A stretch of 64,000 bases of DNA, taken from contig OZ244795.1 in assembly GCA_965219925.1 (NCBI GenBank), positions 2,542,001-2,606,000 of the forward strand, in the 5' to 3' direction. The notes below the pieces were generated by a model. That model did not search any database. It was not told the origin of the DNA and worked only from the letters and a program-made list of their open reading frames with translations. A program made the position numbers and the translations under genes. The stretch is from Bin87 sp965219925. GTDB lineage: Bacteria; Chloroflexota; Dehalococcoidia; Lucifugimonadales; UBA3495. Positions 46,498 through 55,995 of this stretch are shown one piece after another; the first letter of the stretch is position 1; each line of letters starts with the position of its first letter.

Positions 46498-48220
46498 CTA
46501 CCGCCGCCGGCGCAGCACCAGGCGCTCCACGCGATCGATGATGCGGGACTGCCCCGATAACGATGCACGATAATCGTCCGGCGCACCGAATTTCTGCCGC
46601 GCCAAACTCGTGGTGTCCATGAACGACCAGCGGGGGATCCCTTCCCACACATGGTCGAACACCGGAGCCGGCCGATATTCTTGGTTGGCGCTGAGGATCA
46701 GCAGGTTTTCCGCCCGGGTGCAGCCGACGTAGAACTGCCGCAGTTGGTCGAGCGGCGCACCCAAGGCGCCGCGGTGGTGTTGCTTGCGGCGACTGTAACG
46801 CGCGATGGCGTGGTCCCAGCCGTTGCTCTTGCCGACTAATCCACCGCAAACCACTGCTGCGATCGGCCACTCCAAACCCTTCGATTGATGCATGGTCGTG
46901 ATGCAAACGCGGCCCTTTGGAAACCGCGAATTGAGCCCGCCACGATGTCGGCTGGGTTGGACACCTTCCTCACTGGTATCGGAACGAAACACGGGGATCC
47001 TCGCCGCCTCCAGGGCCGATTGGTACGGCCGGCTGTGGCGAGGCTTTACGCTGTGCAGCAGGAGGGCAACCTGGGAGTAATCCGAAATCACCCGGTGGCG
47101 TGCGAGGAATCCGACGATGTCCGCCAGCTCCGCCGCTTCTTCATCGACGTCGTATCCCACCACTGAAATGACTGACGGGTAGTCGGCGTGCGCGCTCGGG
47201 TCGTGGGGCTTCATCTCTTTATCGTGGAGCATCGAAGCAGCGCCAGCGCCGTCGTCGTGCTTGGGGCCGGCGATCAGTTGGTTGCAAACCCGTATGATGT
47301 CCGGGTGAGAGCGATAATTGACGTCCAACGTGACGGTTGTGCAGTCGGGAAAACGATCCCGGAAGGCCTCCCAGGCCATCCGGCATGGCTCCTCGGAAAC
47401 GGAAGATACCCTGGTCATCATCTCCGACCACGGCCAGGTTGTGGTGGTATTCCGCGAGTCGCAGGAGCACCAGCTCCTGCAGGTAGGATACGTCCTGATA
47501 TTCGTCGACCATCAGGTGACGAATGCCAGAGCCAATATCGTCGGCGATGCGCTGGTCAGCCAGAACATCGTCGGCCCAGAGGAGGAGATGGCTGAAGTCC
47601 ACGCAGTCTCGTGCTCGCAGCGTCCTCTCGTACCGCAGATAGCAGTGACCGAGCATGCGGTGAAATTCGTTGCCGGAATCGAGGAGTCGCCGTGGGGAAA
47701 TATCCTCCTCGGTGATACGGTCGAAAAATCGGGCCGCATCGCGTACAACCTGTGAGGGGTCGCGCCAGCCAAAGGTAGCCAGACCACGCTCGTCGGGACC
47801 AAAGATCGTGTCATAGTGCTCGTCCAAGAAGCGGCGTTGAGTGTCCTGGTTCAGCACCGTATATCGGGAGCCGAGCCCCACCCGTCGGTGATGCTGGCAG
47901 AGAATGCGGTGGCAGGGTGAGTGGATGGTAGAGATCCGAACGCTGTCGGCATCTCCGCGATAGCCCACTGCCTGCGCGGCAGCCAGGAACCGGCGCTTCA
48001 TCTCCGCAGCAGCCGGCTGGCCGAACGCCAGCAGGAGCAGTTCGTGCGGACCGCAGACCTCTTGGGCCAGCAGATTGATGGGGCCCCAGGTGAGAGTGCG
48101 AGTTTTGCCCGCGCCCGGCCCCGCAACAACGCGCAAAGGGCCGCCGGCATGACCCACCACTTCAAGTTGTTGCGGGCTAAGTTCGGGGGCGAAACGGTGG
48201 ATCTGGGGTGCGATGGACAT
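46498..48220 (-). pseudogene. UvrD/Rep-like helicase, one frameshift
   Basis: The second SF1 helicase of the window, ~574 residues if repaired. Motif I is VVAGPGAGKTRTL (32-44), then FGQPAAAEMKRRF, motif II MVDEYQDVSYLQELVLLRLA and III GDDDQGIFRFRGAM; after a frame change near 47385 come IV VNYRSHPDIIRV, V TMHQSKGLEWPIAAVV and VI FYVGCTRAENLLILSA. GGAG lies before the ATG at 48220. It is downstream of an intact NERD-type nuclease gene (48631-49386) on the same strand, repeating the order seen at 19-21.8 kb. A single one-base change would restore it, so a sequencing error is possible. Confidence 0.85.
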
Positions 48221-48630
48221 GGGGATGGTCTCCTTTGGTTTTGGATCAAGATGACGCAACGGACCCGCGGGCCGGTTGACATCTTCTGAGAGTGCCGCGT
48301 GGCGGGACATTCTGCGTGAGGGGCTCCGGTGGCGCCGGCGGCGGTGGACGTTCACAAACCAAACCGACGCCTCATGGTCCGTCGGCGGTCCGGTCACGCC
48401 ATCGCCCCAGCGGTGGTGTACGACGCAAGGCTCGCAACCCCGGGCCCGAAGCGCCCGTGCCAATGGCTGGAGAAGGAGATGCACCGGTTATCCGCGCGCG
48501 TCGGGTTCATCATGGTGGGTCCTTGCGCGGCGCCCGCCGTGGCGTTGGCGGTGTCAACATCGCGGCTGGATGCTGCTGCGGTCGTGAAAGGACGGTGACG
48601 CGGTCAGTCGCCTGGCGGCCAACCCCGGGC
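48221..48630. other. 410-bp gap between nuclease and helicase genes
   Basis: The helicase frame extends upstream to 48484 without family features. No second gene is evident. It may once have held a small third gene of the cassette. Confidence 0.35.
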
Positions 48631-49386
48631 CTAGTCCAACAGCTCCTTGAGCAGGGCGGCGTCCTCCGGACCGATCGAGTTGTGGAAATGGAGGTGCAGG
48701 GTCAGATTTATGGTCTGGTGCAGGTGCTCAACATGCTGGATGATCACGTGGTCCGCGCCCAGCTCGGGGAGCCCCGCCAAACCGGCGTCCTCCTCATCTG
48801 CATCTGGGTGTTCGACAGGTTCGTAAATGACCTCGCCGTGGGTGATGGTCTTGGCTCCAATGGAGATGATGTCGTCGGTGGGCGGGTAGAACACCCCCCG
48901 TTCCCTGGCCAACTCCACCAGCTTCCGGGTCAAGTCATCCGCTCCGAACAACACGTGAACCTTGTCGCGGTCTGCCCTGGCCTCGATGTCACGGTCCGGG
49001 TCCATGTCCGTGAAGAGCAGGACCGGCAGCACGAAACTCCGGAAACCTTGTATCCTGGGCAACGAGTGGATGAGCGCGTCGGCGCCAGACCACGTCTGCT
49101 GCAGTGGAGAAGGTACTTTCTCCCACTCGCCGGACTTGCGGAGGTACCATTCTTTGTCGTCATCCCGCCTGTACTGATATGAGCCGCCCTTGACCTGTAT
49201 GGCGAAGAGGCCCACACCCCGAATCCAGACGACAAAGTCAACCTCTGCCGAGTTCTTGTCGCGTTTCCATTCGAAAATGAACAGGCCGGGCAGGTCGCTC
49301 TCGGCCAGCTGCCGGTACACCCGGTGTTCAGCCCGTCTTTTGGGGTCCTTGAGGTAGTCTTTTGGAAATGGCTTGTCAGCCTGCAT
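48631..49386 (-). CDS. NERD-type nuclease (PD-(D/E)XK fold), intact
   Basis: A 251-residue protein. The N-terminal domain reads RAEHRVYRQLAESDLPGLFI, SAEVDFVVWIRGVGLFAIQV and KGGSYQYR, i.e. a nuclease core with D50 and Q64-V-K66, as in NERD/Mrr-like restriction folds. A second part has FRSFVLPVLLFTDMDPDRDI and KVHVLFGADDLTRKLVELAR. The tail (VIIQHVEHLHQTINLTLHLH) forms His-rich strands, which paralogues replace with TINNYYG and VVNINVNT. AGGAG eight bases before the ATG supports the start. It precedes the UvrD-like helicase on the same strand. It is the only whole member of four copies in the window. Likely a DNA-cutting partner of the helicase. Confidence 0.75.
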   Translation of the reverse strand: MQADKPFPKDYLKDPKRRAEHRVYRQLAESDLPGLFIFEWKRDKNSAEVDFVVWIRGVGLFAIQVKGGSYQYRRDDDKEWYLRKSGEWEKVPSPLQQTWSGADALIHSLPRIQGFRSFVLPVLLFTDMDPDRDIEARADRDKVHVLFGADDLTRKLVELARERGVFYPPTDDIISIGAKTITHGEVIYEPVEHPDADEEDAGLAGLPELGADHVIIQHVEHLHQTINLTLHLHFHNSIGPEDAALLKELLD

Positions 49387-49446
49387 GGTGATACTCCTGG
49401 TTGTTTTGGTTTCTCAATGGTTGGGATTGGTCGAACGACCCAAAAA

Positions 49447-49479
49447 ACGGCGCCACCGTCAAAAAGACGGTGGCGCCGT
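49447..49479. terminator. Perfect 14-bp hairpin
   Basis: Arms ACGGCGCCACCGTC and GACGGTGGCGCCGT enclose a loop of five A. On the minus strand the loop is T5 but no T tract follows. It sits 60 bases upstream of the nuclease ATG, so it may end transcription from upstream or act as a leader structure. Confidence 0.55.
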
Positions 49480-50030
49480 ATGTGCCGACGTACGCTGTTC
49501 GGCAGGGGATGGTCAGTCATACCGGCGGGCGGGCCGCCGGCGGGGATCAATGGTTAGTTCATTAGCTTGGTCCTTGATTAAGTTGAACCGTTTGGGACAG
49601 CGTGGCGCTGTCCCCGCGCGTTCGCAGCTCACCGTAGCTCGGTTGACCGATGGTCGGTGGCCATGCGCACAGTCGTCAGGGACCAGCGACACGACCGGAT
49701 TGGGGCATCAGCACGCGCCAGGTTGGGTCACGGTACGGACGTGGACGGCGCACGAAGATCATGTTTTTGCTTCATCGGTCTGACCCGCAGGACACGGGGT
49801 GGCCGGGCGAAGCAATCGTGGGGTTCCTGCTGTCGCAGGCGTCACGAGCGGAGAGCGCCTGCGCTGAAGTGGGACCGGCCCACCGCCGTTTAGTGCCCCG
49901 CGGATGCCAAAGCCGGCCACGCCGTCAATGCGGGGGGCCCCACCCCACCGGCCAGGCCGGGGCCGTCAGGCACCACCCAGGTGGTACGGCTTTGCTCCGC
50001 CCCGGTGGTACGTTTTTGCTCCGCCCTTGA
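49480..50030. other. Intergenic, no recognisable gene
   Basis: Near-direct repeats GGTACGGCTTTGCTCCGCCC and GGTACGTTTTTGCTCCGCCC follow each other at 49982-50028. Otherwise nothing is seen. Confidence 0.45.
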
Positions 50031-50031
50031 C

Positions 50032-50150
50032 AGCCGGTTTTGATGCCCGGATGACTGTGAGTCGTCCAAGGGCTGTTATCGTCGTCACAGCTCGTATTTG
50101 TACCCTCTATGGCGATTTCTCAGGACGATCGGATAGCTGTTTTTCGTGTT
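50032..50150 (+). repeat. Dispersed ~115-bp repeat (DR7)
   Basis: CCGGTTTTGATGCCCGGATG, ACTGTGAGTCGTCCAAGGGC, GTCACAGCTCGTATTTGTAC and CCTCTATGGCGATTTCTCAG, then GACGATCGGATAG. It is closest to DR4 and reads towards the truncated gene at 50556, with an IS630 fragment in between. Confidence 0.85.
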
Positions 50151-50252
50151 TTGAGTCGCCGGTCGTTCCACGCGAAAAACGTGTGCTCCTTTCGGTGCAG
50201 AGGCTGGTGGCGACGGCGTCGGGTCCGGCCCTGATTATTTAGGTAATTACAT

Positions 50253-50549
50253 ACCTAAACCGAAGCCAATGTGAAAACTACATTTGCAGAGCGGAGAGAG
50301 TTGGCTTGGGTGCCGCCAATTAATTCGTCGGCTTTTGCTTGCAGCACGGTTCGGCAGCGGCGTTTGACTTCTTCCCGTCGGTGGGTCAGATCGGTGAAAA
50401 AGCCGCCCACCTTTTCCCGCACTGCGGCACTGGTGCCCAGGCAAAGGTTGGCGGTCGTCTCCTCACGTGCCCAGCCCCAGATGGCCTCGTCGGGATTGAA
50501 GTCTGGACGGTAGCTGGGCAGGTTCACCAGGCGCAGGTTCAATCGGGGA
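50253..50549 (-). mobile_element. IS630 type B, right-end fragment
   Basis: Begins with the terminal repeat CTAAACCGAAGCCAATGTG and encodes, on the minus strand, RLNLRLVNLPSYRPDFNPDE, AIWGWAREETTANLCLGTSA and the C-terminus. It breaks off at ~50549 within the DDE domain. It is closer to the copy at 55488 than to the one at 1034. Confidence 0.85.
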
Positions 50550-50555
50550 ATCCTA

Positions 50556-50914
50556 AAGAGCGCACTTTTGAATCCACCTTCGTGATCGAGCTCAGCAAAC
50601 CCCGAAAGCAGCCCAAGGCTGGCGCTCGCCGAACCAAGAAAGCCAGTTCCCCTGTCCACACCGCTAAAATCGAGCCACGGAAACCGACCAATGCGTCAGG
50701 AACGGGGAAACCCACCATGCCTCAAAAAGACGACCCCGAACACGGAACCTTCGAACTTGTAGCCCAAGTACTGGGTCAAGTCAAAATCAGCGGTCCGCCC
50801 CGAAAACGTCGAGCTCCTCGCCCGCGCCGCAGCGAGGTGGAACAGAAGAGGTTGCCAGGCGTCCCCGCCAGCGACGACCAGAACGAAGGAATGGCCGGCG
50901 GTCCAAGCCGATGA
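50556..50914 (+). pseudogene. 3' part of an unknown basic protein gene
   Basis: The frame is open from the IS630 fragment: RTFESTFVIELSKPRKQPKA, KIEPRKPTNASGTGKPTMPQ, HGTFELVAQVLGQVKISGPP and RKRRAPRPRRSEVEQKRLPG. It is a Lys/Arg/Pro-rich, probably disordered protein whose start was removed. An internal ATG (PTMPQKDDPEHG) might still be used. No family is recognised. Confidence 0.4.
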
Positions 50915-50989
50915 CCATCTTGCGCCTGATTCTGCGGCGGTGCTAGGATGACTCAAACGACGTCAACAACGCACAGGAGGTGGTCGGCA

Positions 50990-51553
50990 ATGGACACTGA
51001 AACCACGCAAAACCCGCTCCGCGCCCAACCCTTCTCGATGTTGCTTCCCGGGCCCGCCGACCTGGAGCGAATTTGGACAGCCCACCGCGTCATCAGGCCC
51101 ATTGGCCCCAGCCTCGCGTGGGGTGAGCACGAGAAGTCCCCGTTCACGGTGGCCGAGGCCGTCTCGCCGGAAAGAGGCTACGTATTCTCCGCTTTCGGGC
51201 GCCACTGGGTTGAATATCATCCCGCGCCCACGTCCGAAAAGCCCGAGCCGCAAGCTGACCAGTCGCTATCCCCGACGACGCGATCAGCGCCGTCCCGCAG
51301 CCGCCTGTCAGTCGTTTGGCGGACGCACTTCATGCCCATCATCATAGCTGGCCTGGGAGGTCTGATGATCGGGGTGCTGTTCCTGCTGGTCGCCGCTGCC
51401 GCCGTCTTGGTCGAATCCTGGGCCTACGCAATCACCTTCGGGTTCATCGGAGTTAGCCTAGTCTTCGTCCCAGTTTCCCTCATCTTCACACACTTGTGGC
51501 GGAGTACTCCAGACCCAGCCGCTGCCCGAGCAACTTCCGACGAGCAGACGTAG
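50990..51553 (+). CDS. Two-helix membrane protein, unknown
   Basis: 187 residues. The cytosolic-looking N-terminal ~115 residues (ADLERIWTAHRVIRPIGPSL, YVFSAFGRHWVEYHPAP) are followed by two helices (PIIIAGLGGLMIGVLFLLVA and YAITFGFIGVSLVFVPVSLI). AGGAGG nine bases before the ATG at 50990 decides this start over 50948. The next membrane gene begins nine bases after its stop, so the two form an operon. Confidence 0.65.
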   Translation: MDTETTQNPLRAQPFSMLLPGPADLERIWTAHRVIRPIGPSLAWGEHEKSPFTVAEAVSPERGYVFSAFGRHWVEYHPAPTSEKPEPQADQSLSPTTRSAPSRSRLSVVWRTHFMPIIIAGLGGLMIGVLFLLVAAAAVLVESWAYAITFGFIGVSLVFVPVSLIFTHLWRSTPDPAAARATSDEQT

Positions 51554-51562
51554 AATGCGCGG

Positions 51563-51952
51563 ATGGAGCGAGAAGAGCATTGGAACACCATCTGCCTGGG
51601 AATAGTCACCATCGCCACAGCCGCGGTTGGAACAGCGGTTTTCGCATCCGGCCTGACGAATATTGACCTTTCTAGCAAAGACCTCACTCAACTCGCACCC
51701 GACGTCGCAAAGGCTTTCTTTGCCGGAACAGCAATAATCCTGTACGTTTTTGTCGGAACGCTGTCGGGCATCGCCATGTTCCGCGTCGGTGATGAGGCTA
51801 CCCCTGATGCTCGAGCTGACGACAAGCGCAACCGCACGTCCCTGATTTACTGGCTTTTCATCGCTGAGCTGATCGCTCTGATCTGCCTGCTGGCGTCGAA
51901 CGTCTTCGAAGGCCAGATCGGCTCGTTGTTCCTCGCTCCAGACATGGATTGA
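51563..51952 (+). CDS. Three-helix membrane protein, unknown
   Basis: 129 residues. Helices ICLGIVTIATAAVGTAVFAS, AKAFFAGTAIILYVFVGTLS and SLIYWLFIAELIALICLLAS, with a short charged loop between the last two. It follows the two-helix gene closely. Small paired membrane proteins next to accessory genes can be effectors of defence or surface systems, but nothing in the sequence proves this. Confidence 0.6.
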   Translation: MEREEHWNTICLGIVTIATAAVGTAVFASGLTNIDLSSKDLTQLAPDVAKAFFAGTAIILYVFVGTLSGIAMFRVGDEATPDARADDKRNRTSLIYWLFIAELIALICLLASNVFEGQIGSLFLAPDMD

Positions 51953-51999
51953 CTCCGCCGGGGGCCCCGTCGGAGGCGACCATAACCGACCCGGTGGCG

Positions 52000-52655
52000 A
52001 TGCAATTTTTCCTACGGAACACCGGACGGGCGGCTTTGCTACACTGGATGGGAATGCAGACATTGGCACTCGGACCCTGAGCTACGCACCCCAGGGGCGT
52101 GGGCAGCTCACCGCAACTCGTTCGGAGATCACCACCAAGATCAACAGGTATCATGACGCGGACTACTTTGAGTTCGAGGCCATCAAAGGGGAGACGTACC
52201 GCATAGAGCTACGCCCGCCCTCCGACGATCCGATCAAGCGCCTGAACAAAGCACTCTACGGCCTCTACTACCACCCCGATTACGACTACACGGACCCCAC
52301 CGGCGGCGGTCTGAATAATCTAAAAACACAACTTTTTACCGAGACCCTTACGGTGACGAACCCCACAACGCGGAAGAGAAAGAAGCGCCAAAGACCTCCC
52401 CTGACTGAAGAGCAGCGGGCCAGACAGCGCGAATACGACGCTAAAAGACCGATGACTCCCCAGCGCAGGCTATCCACGAACAAATCGCACGCCAAAAGAC
52501 GACAGAAGGCCATAGAAAGCGGTCTATGCGTTCAATGCCGGGAAACCGCCATCCCTGGGCAAACCAAATGTAAAACTTGCCGCGACGCCCACCGTCGGCG
52601 CATCAATGCCTACGCTGCCCGAAAGCGAGAAGCCAAAGCCTCCGCGAAGCACTAA
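52000..52655 (+). CDS. Hybrid frame: PPC-like fragment joined to a basic zinc-ribbon protein
   Basis: One frame is open from about 51951. The first part (ATLDGNADIGTRTLSYAPQG, INRYHDADYFEFEAIKGETY, RIELRPP) resembles a bacterial pre-peptidase C-terminal domain, which is normally on secreted proteins. From 52353 (a GTG) the protein is very basic: RKRKKRQRPPLTEEQRARQR, then CVQCRETAIPGQTKCKTCRD AHRRR-like zinc ribbon with CxxC x10 CxxC. Such ribbons occur in small DNA- or RNA-binding proteins. The two parts have little to do with each other and are probably joined by an old deletion; the GTG-started 100-residue protein is the likelier product. Confidence 0.5.
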
Positions 52656-52797
52656 GACGCTCACCAACCGCTGTCTCCTGGGCAGAGCACATCAGCACCG
52701 CCACCATAGGCCCAGTGACAAAAACACCCAGAATCGGCCAGTAGCCCATGCTGGCGGAGATAAAGCAGCCCCGACCGCGGCGGTTACGCTACGCCAA

Positions 52798-52886
52798 GGG
52801 TTGTCCCCGCATACGCTGGTAATAGGACGCGCCACGCGGCCGACAATGTGGAGGTGTGGGTTGTCCCCGCATACGCTGGTAATAGG
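52798..52886. CRISPR. Two 29-bp repeats with one 31-bp spacer, CRISPR-like
   Basis: Identical 29-base repeats at 52798-52826 and 52858-52886 (start GGGTTGTCCCCGCATACGC, end TGGTAATAGG) are separated by a unique 31-base sequence. Repeat length, spacer length and the CCCCGC...GC.GG near-palindrome fit type I-E-like arrays. No cas gene is in the window, and two repeats cannot prove an array. Confidence 0.45.
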
Positions 52887-52976
52887 TGGTACTTCAGAGT
52901 TCACCTTCATCCTTCCCAAGCCCGCCAATATCGGCGGCGGTCGCCCCAAGGCTCCCAAGGCCGCAAACGCTCCACC

Positions 52977-53453
52977 TCAACCAACCCACCTCAGCCACAG
53001 CAGCCACCCGTACGCGGTCGTCACCGACAGGCCGGCACCCACCGACAGCCACTGCTCGAACGTGCGCCCCGCGTTGTCGCCGAACAACAAACCGAAACCC
53101 CGGTAAAATCTCGACCCACCCCGGGCCAGAAGAATCTGGCCCCGTTCGTGCTGAAGGTCCAAAACGTTCACCACCAAGAAGACCACAACGGCCGAGAACA
53201 GCATCGTGAATATATCCGACATGAAACCCAGCACCCCGGACACCCCAGGCTTGGAGAATAGAGCCAACCAGACCGTCATTACGCCCGAGATCATCAGCGC
53301 GCAGAACTCTCCGAAATTGATACCCTGCCGTCGGGAATGCGCCAGCGAGTCCAGCCCGACCTCATCTTCCACCAAACGATCCCGCTCGGACCCGCTGGCC
53401 CGCACCATCGCTTCTTCTAGACAACGCCGGCATTTAGAATAACTCTCCTCCAA
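52977..53453 (-). CDS. Membrane protein of unknown function, 158 residues
   Basis: N-terminal KCRRC followed by a soluble helix, then helices INFGEFCALMISGVMTVWLA and VLGFMSDIFTMLFSAVVVFL with VVNVLD, and a C-terminal SVTTAYGWLLWLRWVG. ATGGAGGAG at the start lies inside the end of the DMT transporter gene (overlap of 37 bases), so it is translationally linked to that gene. The family is not recognised. Confidence 0.6.
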   Translation of the reverse strand: MEESYSKCRRCLEEAMVRASGSERDRLVEDEVGLDSLAHSRRQGINFGEFCALMISGVMTVWLALFSKPGVSGVLGFMSDIFTMLFSAVVVFLVVNVLDLQHERGQILLARGGSRFYRGFGLLFGDNAGRTFEQWLSVGAGLSVTTAYGWLLWLRWVG

Positions 53454-54792
53454 CCCCCGGCCGTTGGCGGACGCAATCTCGAGAACTGCGCCGCAAGCTT
53501 CTCGGCTAACAACGCCCCGCTTGCCAAAGACTCAAGAGCCCGAAACAGGCTGAACATTTGGTTGTCCTCGTCCCGGGCGCGACTGACGAACCTCGCCACC
53601 CGGAACGACAGGATCAACGTGAAAACAGTGGCCGATAACGCCAAGGCCTCGAAATAACCGGACTCGTACCAGTCGAAACCTGAAACCCCTAACCGGCGAA
53701 ACACCTCATCCCGGAGAACAACCACCGCTCCGCATCCTGCCAAACCCAGAACCAGCGCCTTGAAGCCCCAACGTACCTCGGCCTCAAAATTGATGAGCAA
53801 GTTGCCGCATACGACTCCCACGACACCTATGACGAAATAGGCGGCACGAACTACGTCGACGTCGGACACCAGCCACAGCCAGACCACCGACAAGACCGGC
53901 ACTCCGTAAAGAAGAGCATTGACTCCTAGGTCATTGGACAGCAAGTTCGCCGACCGCCACGCCACCGAAGGCAACGTCTGCACCAGAATCCCTCCGACGA
54001 ACACGCCAACCAACAACGCGCCGAGGCTGATGCTTTCTCCCGTGAATGCCCCAATCGCCGCATTCACGGGAGCAGATACCAAGTTGCAGACCGCCAGTGC
54101 GACCACCATGAAAAACAACGACAGCCTCCGTGCATCCACTGGAGTAGTCAAGGTTCCTCCCACCTCCCGGCTGATGCCGTCGCACCACCTGAACGTAAAT
54201 GCCGCGTAAGCGACGGCCAGCGCTCCCCCGAAAGCCAGCCCTACACCCCAAATGAGCCCACCCGAGATAAAACCCTCAGCCGCCAAACCCGCGACGCTCT
54301 CCGACTGGCTGGACACCAACAGTACGAAGCCGACGAAACAGACCGCCAGCAAGACTACCAAGGACGGGAGGTTGCGCCGGTAGCGTCGCTCACCGCGATA
54401 CAGCCAAGATGAGAGCAAGATGACGAGCAGCGGATAGGTCTCAATCAAGATGGTCGCCACCGCGATGTCGATGAAACGCAGCGACAGCGCGAAAAACGCG
54501 TAGTCGAAGCTCCCCACCACCGTCCCAAACAGGGCCCAATCCATCAAGCGGCCGTGGTACTGCCAGAGAACCGGCCCGTCCCGTAGAAGCAACCGCCCAA
54601 AAAAATCCAAGCGACGGCCAAGCAACATAACCCCACACCGAGACGCCAAGCGGCGTTCAACAAGAAAGGGCTTGACGATCCCGCTGCGCTTTCGATCACC
54701 AAGGGGATGAACGAGGCTCCCAACACCGCGACCCCCATCAGGGCAGGTGCCAGACCCCTAGATCCTCGGGAAGTTCCATCGCCATCCGACAT
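53417..54792 (-). pseudogene. EamA/DMT-superfamily transporter with one homopolymer frameshift
   Basis: N-terminus MSDGDGTSRGSRGLAPALMG, VAVLGASFIPLVIESAAGSS and VGLCCLAVAWIFLG in one frame, then after T7 (A7 at ~54599-54605 on the plus strand) LWQYHGRLMDWALFGTVVGS, FDYAFFALSLRFIDIAVATI and LIETYPLLVILLSSWLYRGE in another. About ten helices follow, as in drug/metabolite transporters, plus a C-terminal soluble tail. If A7 were A6 or A8 as needed, the protein would be whole, so a sequencing error is quite possible. Substrate unknown. Confidence 0.7.
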
Positions 54793-55018
54793 GGCAGAAC
54801 CTATAGCACAATTCCCAACTCGGGACCACGCCGGATCGGGCAAGGATTGCCTGCGAGCGGCATTACCCAGCGAGTCTGCCGCTCAGTCTGGGCCGAAAAA
54901 CATCGGCAATCGCGTCGCAGTAGCCGGCGAGCGACGCTAGCCAGGAATTGTACTTTGTCCGTCCCGTATCTGACGCAGGTATAATCCTGTCCACCGAAAT
55001 CCGGCAACTGAGCCGCAT

Positions 55019-55366
55019 GTGAACCTCATTCGCAAATATGAAAGCAACAAATGGACCGAGGCCAAAATGAAGTCGCATACCCTTGCCGAACTCTATCGCC
55101 AAGCGCACTATCTCATGCGCAATTCCGACGGACTGCAACCCCAAGAAGCTCTGGACGAATTGCTCAAGTACCTGTTTGTCAAGCAACAGCATGAAATCCG
55201 CACCCTCCAGAGCAATTCACTAGCCGCCCCAATCAGACCCCTGACCGGCCTATGGGGAAATATCGAAACCGTTCGGTCGGTGCGCAAAGCATTTGCGACT
55301 TATGCAAAGGAAGCGGCTGACTGGGTAAACGTGTTCATTCTCACCCTGCATCTTCCCCAGGGCTAG
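55019..55366 (+). pseudogene. N6-adenine DNA methylase gene, N-terminal fragment
   Basis: 115 residues. LAELYRQAHYLMRNSDGLQP followed by QEALDELLKYLFVKQ is the typical start of type I-like N-6 DNA methylases (HsdM N-terminal helical domain). The frame stops after LTLHLPQG. The SAM-binding domain with NPPF is absent; an IS630 type B lies 120 bases downstream, so the gene was probably cut. It would have belonged to a restriction-modification or related defence locus. Confidence 0.7.
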
Positions 55367-55971
55367 CCCTGGCAAAACCAGTTCAGCAACGCTGTGGCCC
55401 GATTACGCGCCCTGCCGCTCCCTTCCTGATGACGTCGCTGGCGTGCGACCAATCCTCTCTACTACCCGCACACCTGAGGAATCACTCCTAAACCGAAGCC
55501 AAGGTGAAAGCTACATTCGCAGAGCGCAGACAGTTGGCTTGGGTGACGCCAATTAATTCGTCGGCTTTTGCTTGCAGCACAGTGCGGCAGCGGCGTTTGA
55601 CTTCTTCCCGTCGGTGGGTCAGATCGGTGCAAAAGCCGTCCACCTTTTCCCGCACCGCGGCACTGGTGCCCAAGCACTGGTTAGCGGTTGCTTCCTGGCG
55701 TACCCAACCCCAGATGGCCTCGTCAGGGTTGAAATCTGGACTGTAACTGGGGAGGTTCACCAAGCGCAGGTTCAAGCCGGGAGTGGTCAGGTAGGCACGC
55801 ACCGCGTCGCCCCGGTGGGCTGGCGAATTGTCCCAGATCACGATCAGTGGTTCAGTGTGCCGCTCTCGCAACTGACCCAGGAAAGCAGCCGAGGTAACGG
55901 GGTTGCTGTTGCCCTCCAGTTCCATCACCGCCACCTCCCCGGTCTCCAGGCACACCGCCGAGTAGTAGCTG

Positions 55972-55995
55972 ACCCCGTATCAAGTACGGGGTGAC
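55972..55995. repeat. 24-bp intragenic palindrome (copy g)
   Basis: ACCCCGTATCAAGTACGGGG plus TGAC lies in the DDE region of the IS630 type B copy 2. ACCCCGTA...TACGGGGT is a perfect palindrome around TCAAG. Confidence 0.75.

Noticed and set aside
5731..50150. The dispersed ~115-bp repeats as integron attC sites between gene cassettes.
   Set aside because: Copies lie in both orientations, no integrase gene is visible, and the GTTRRRY and RYYYAAC core boxes are not at their ends.
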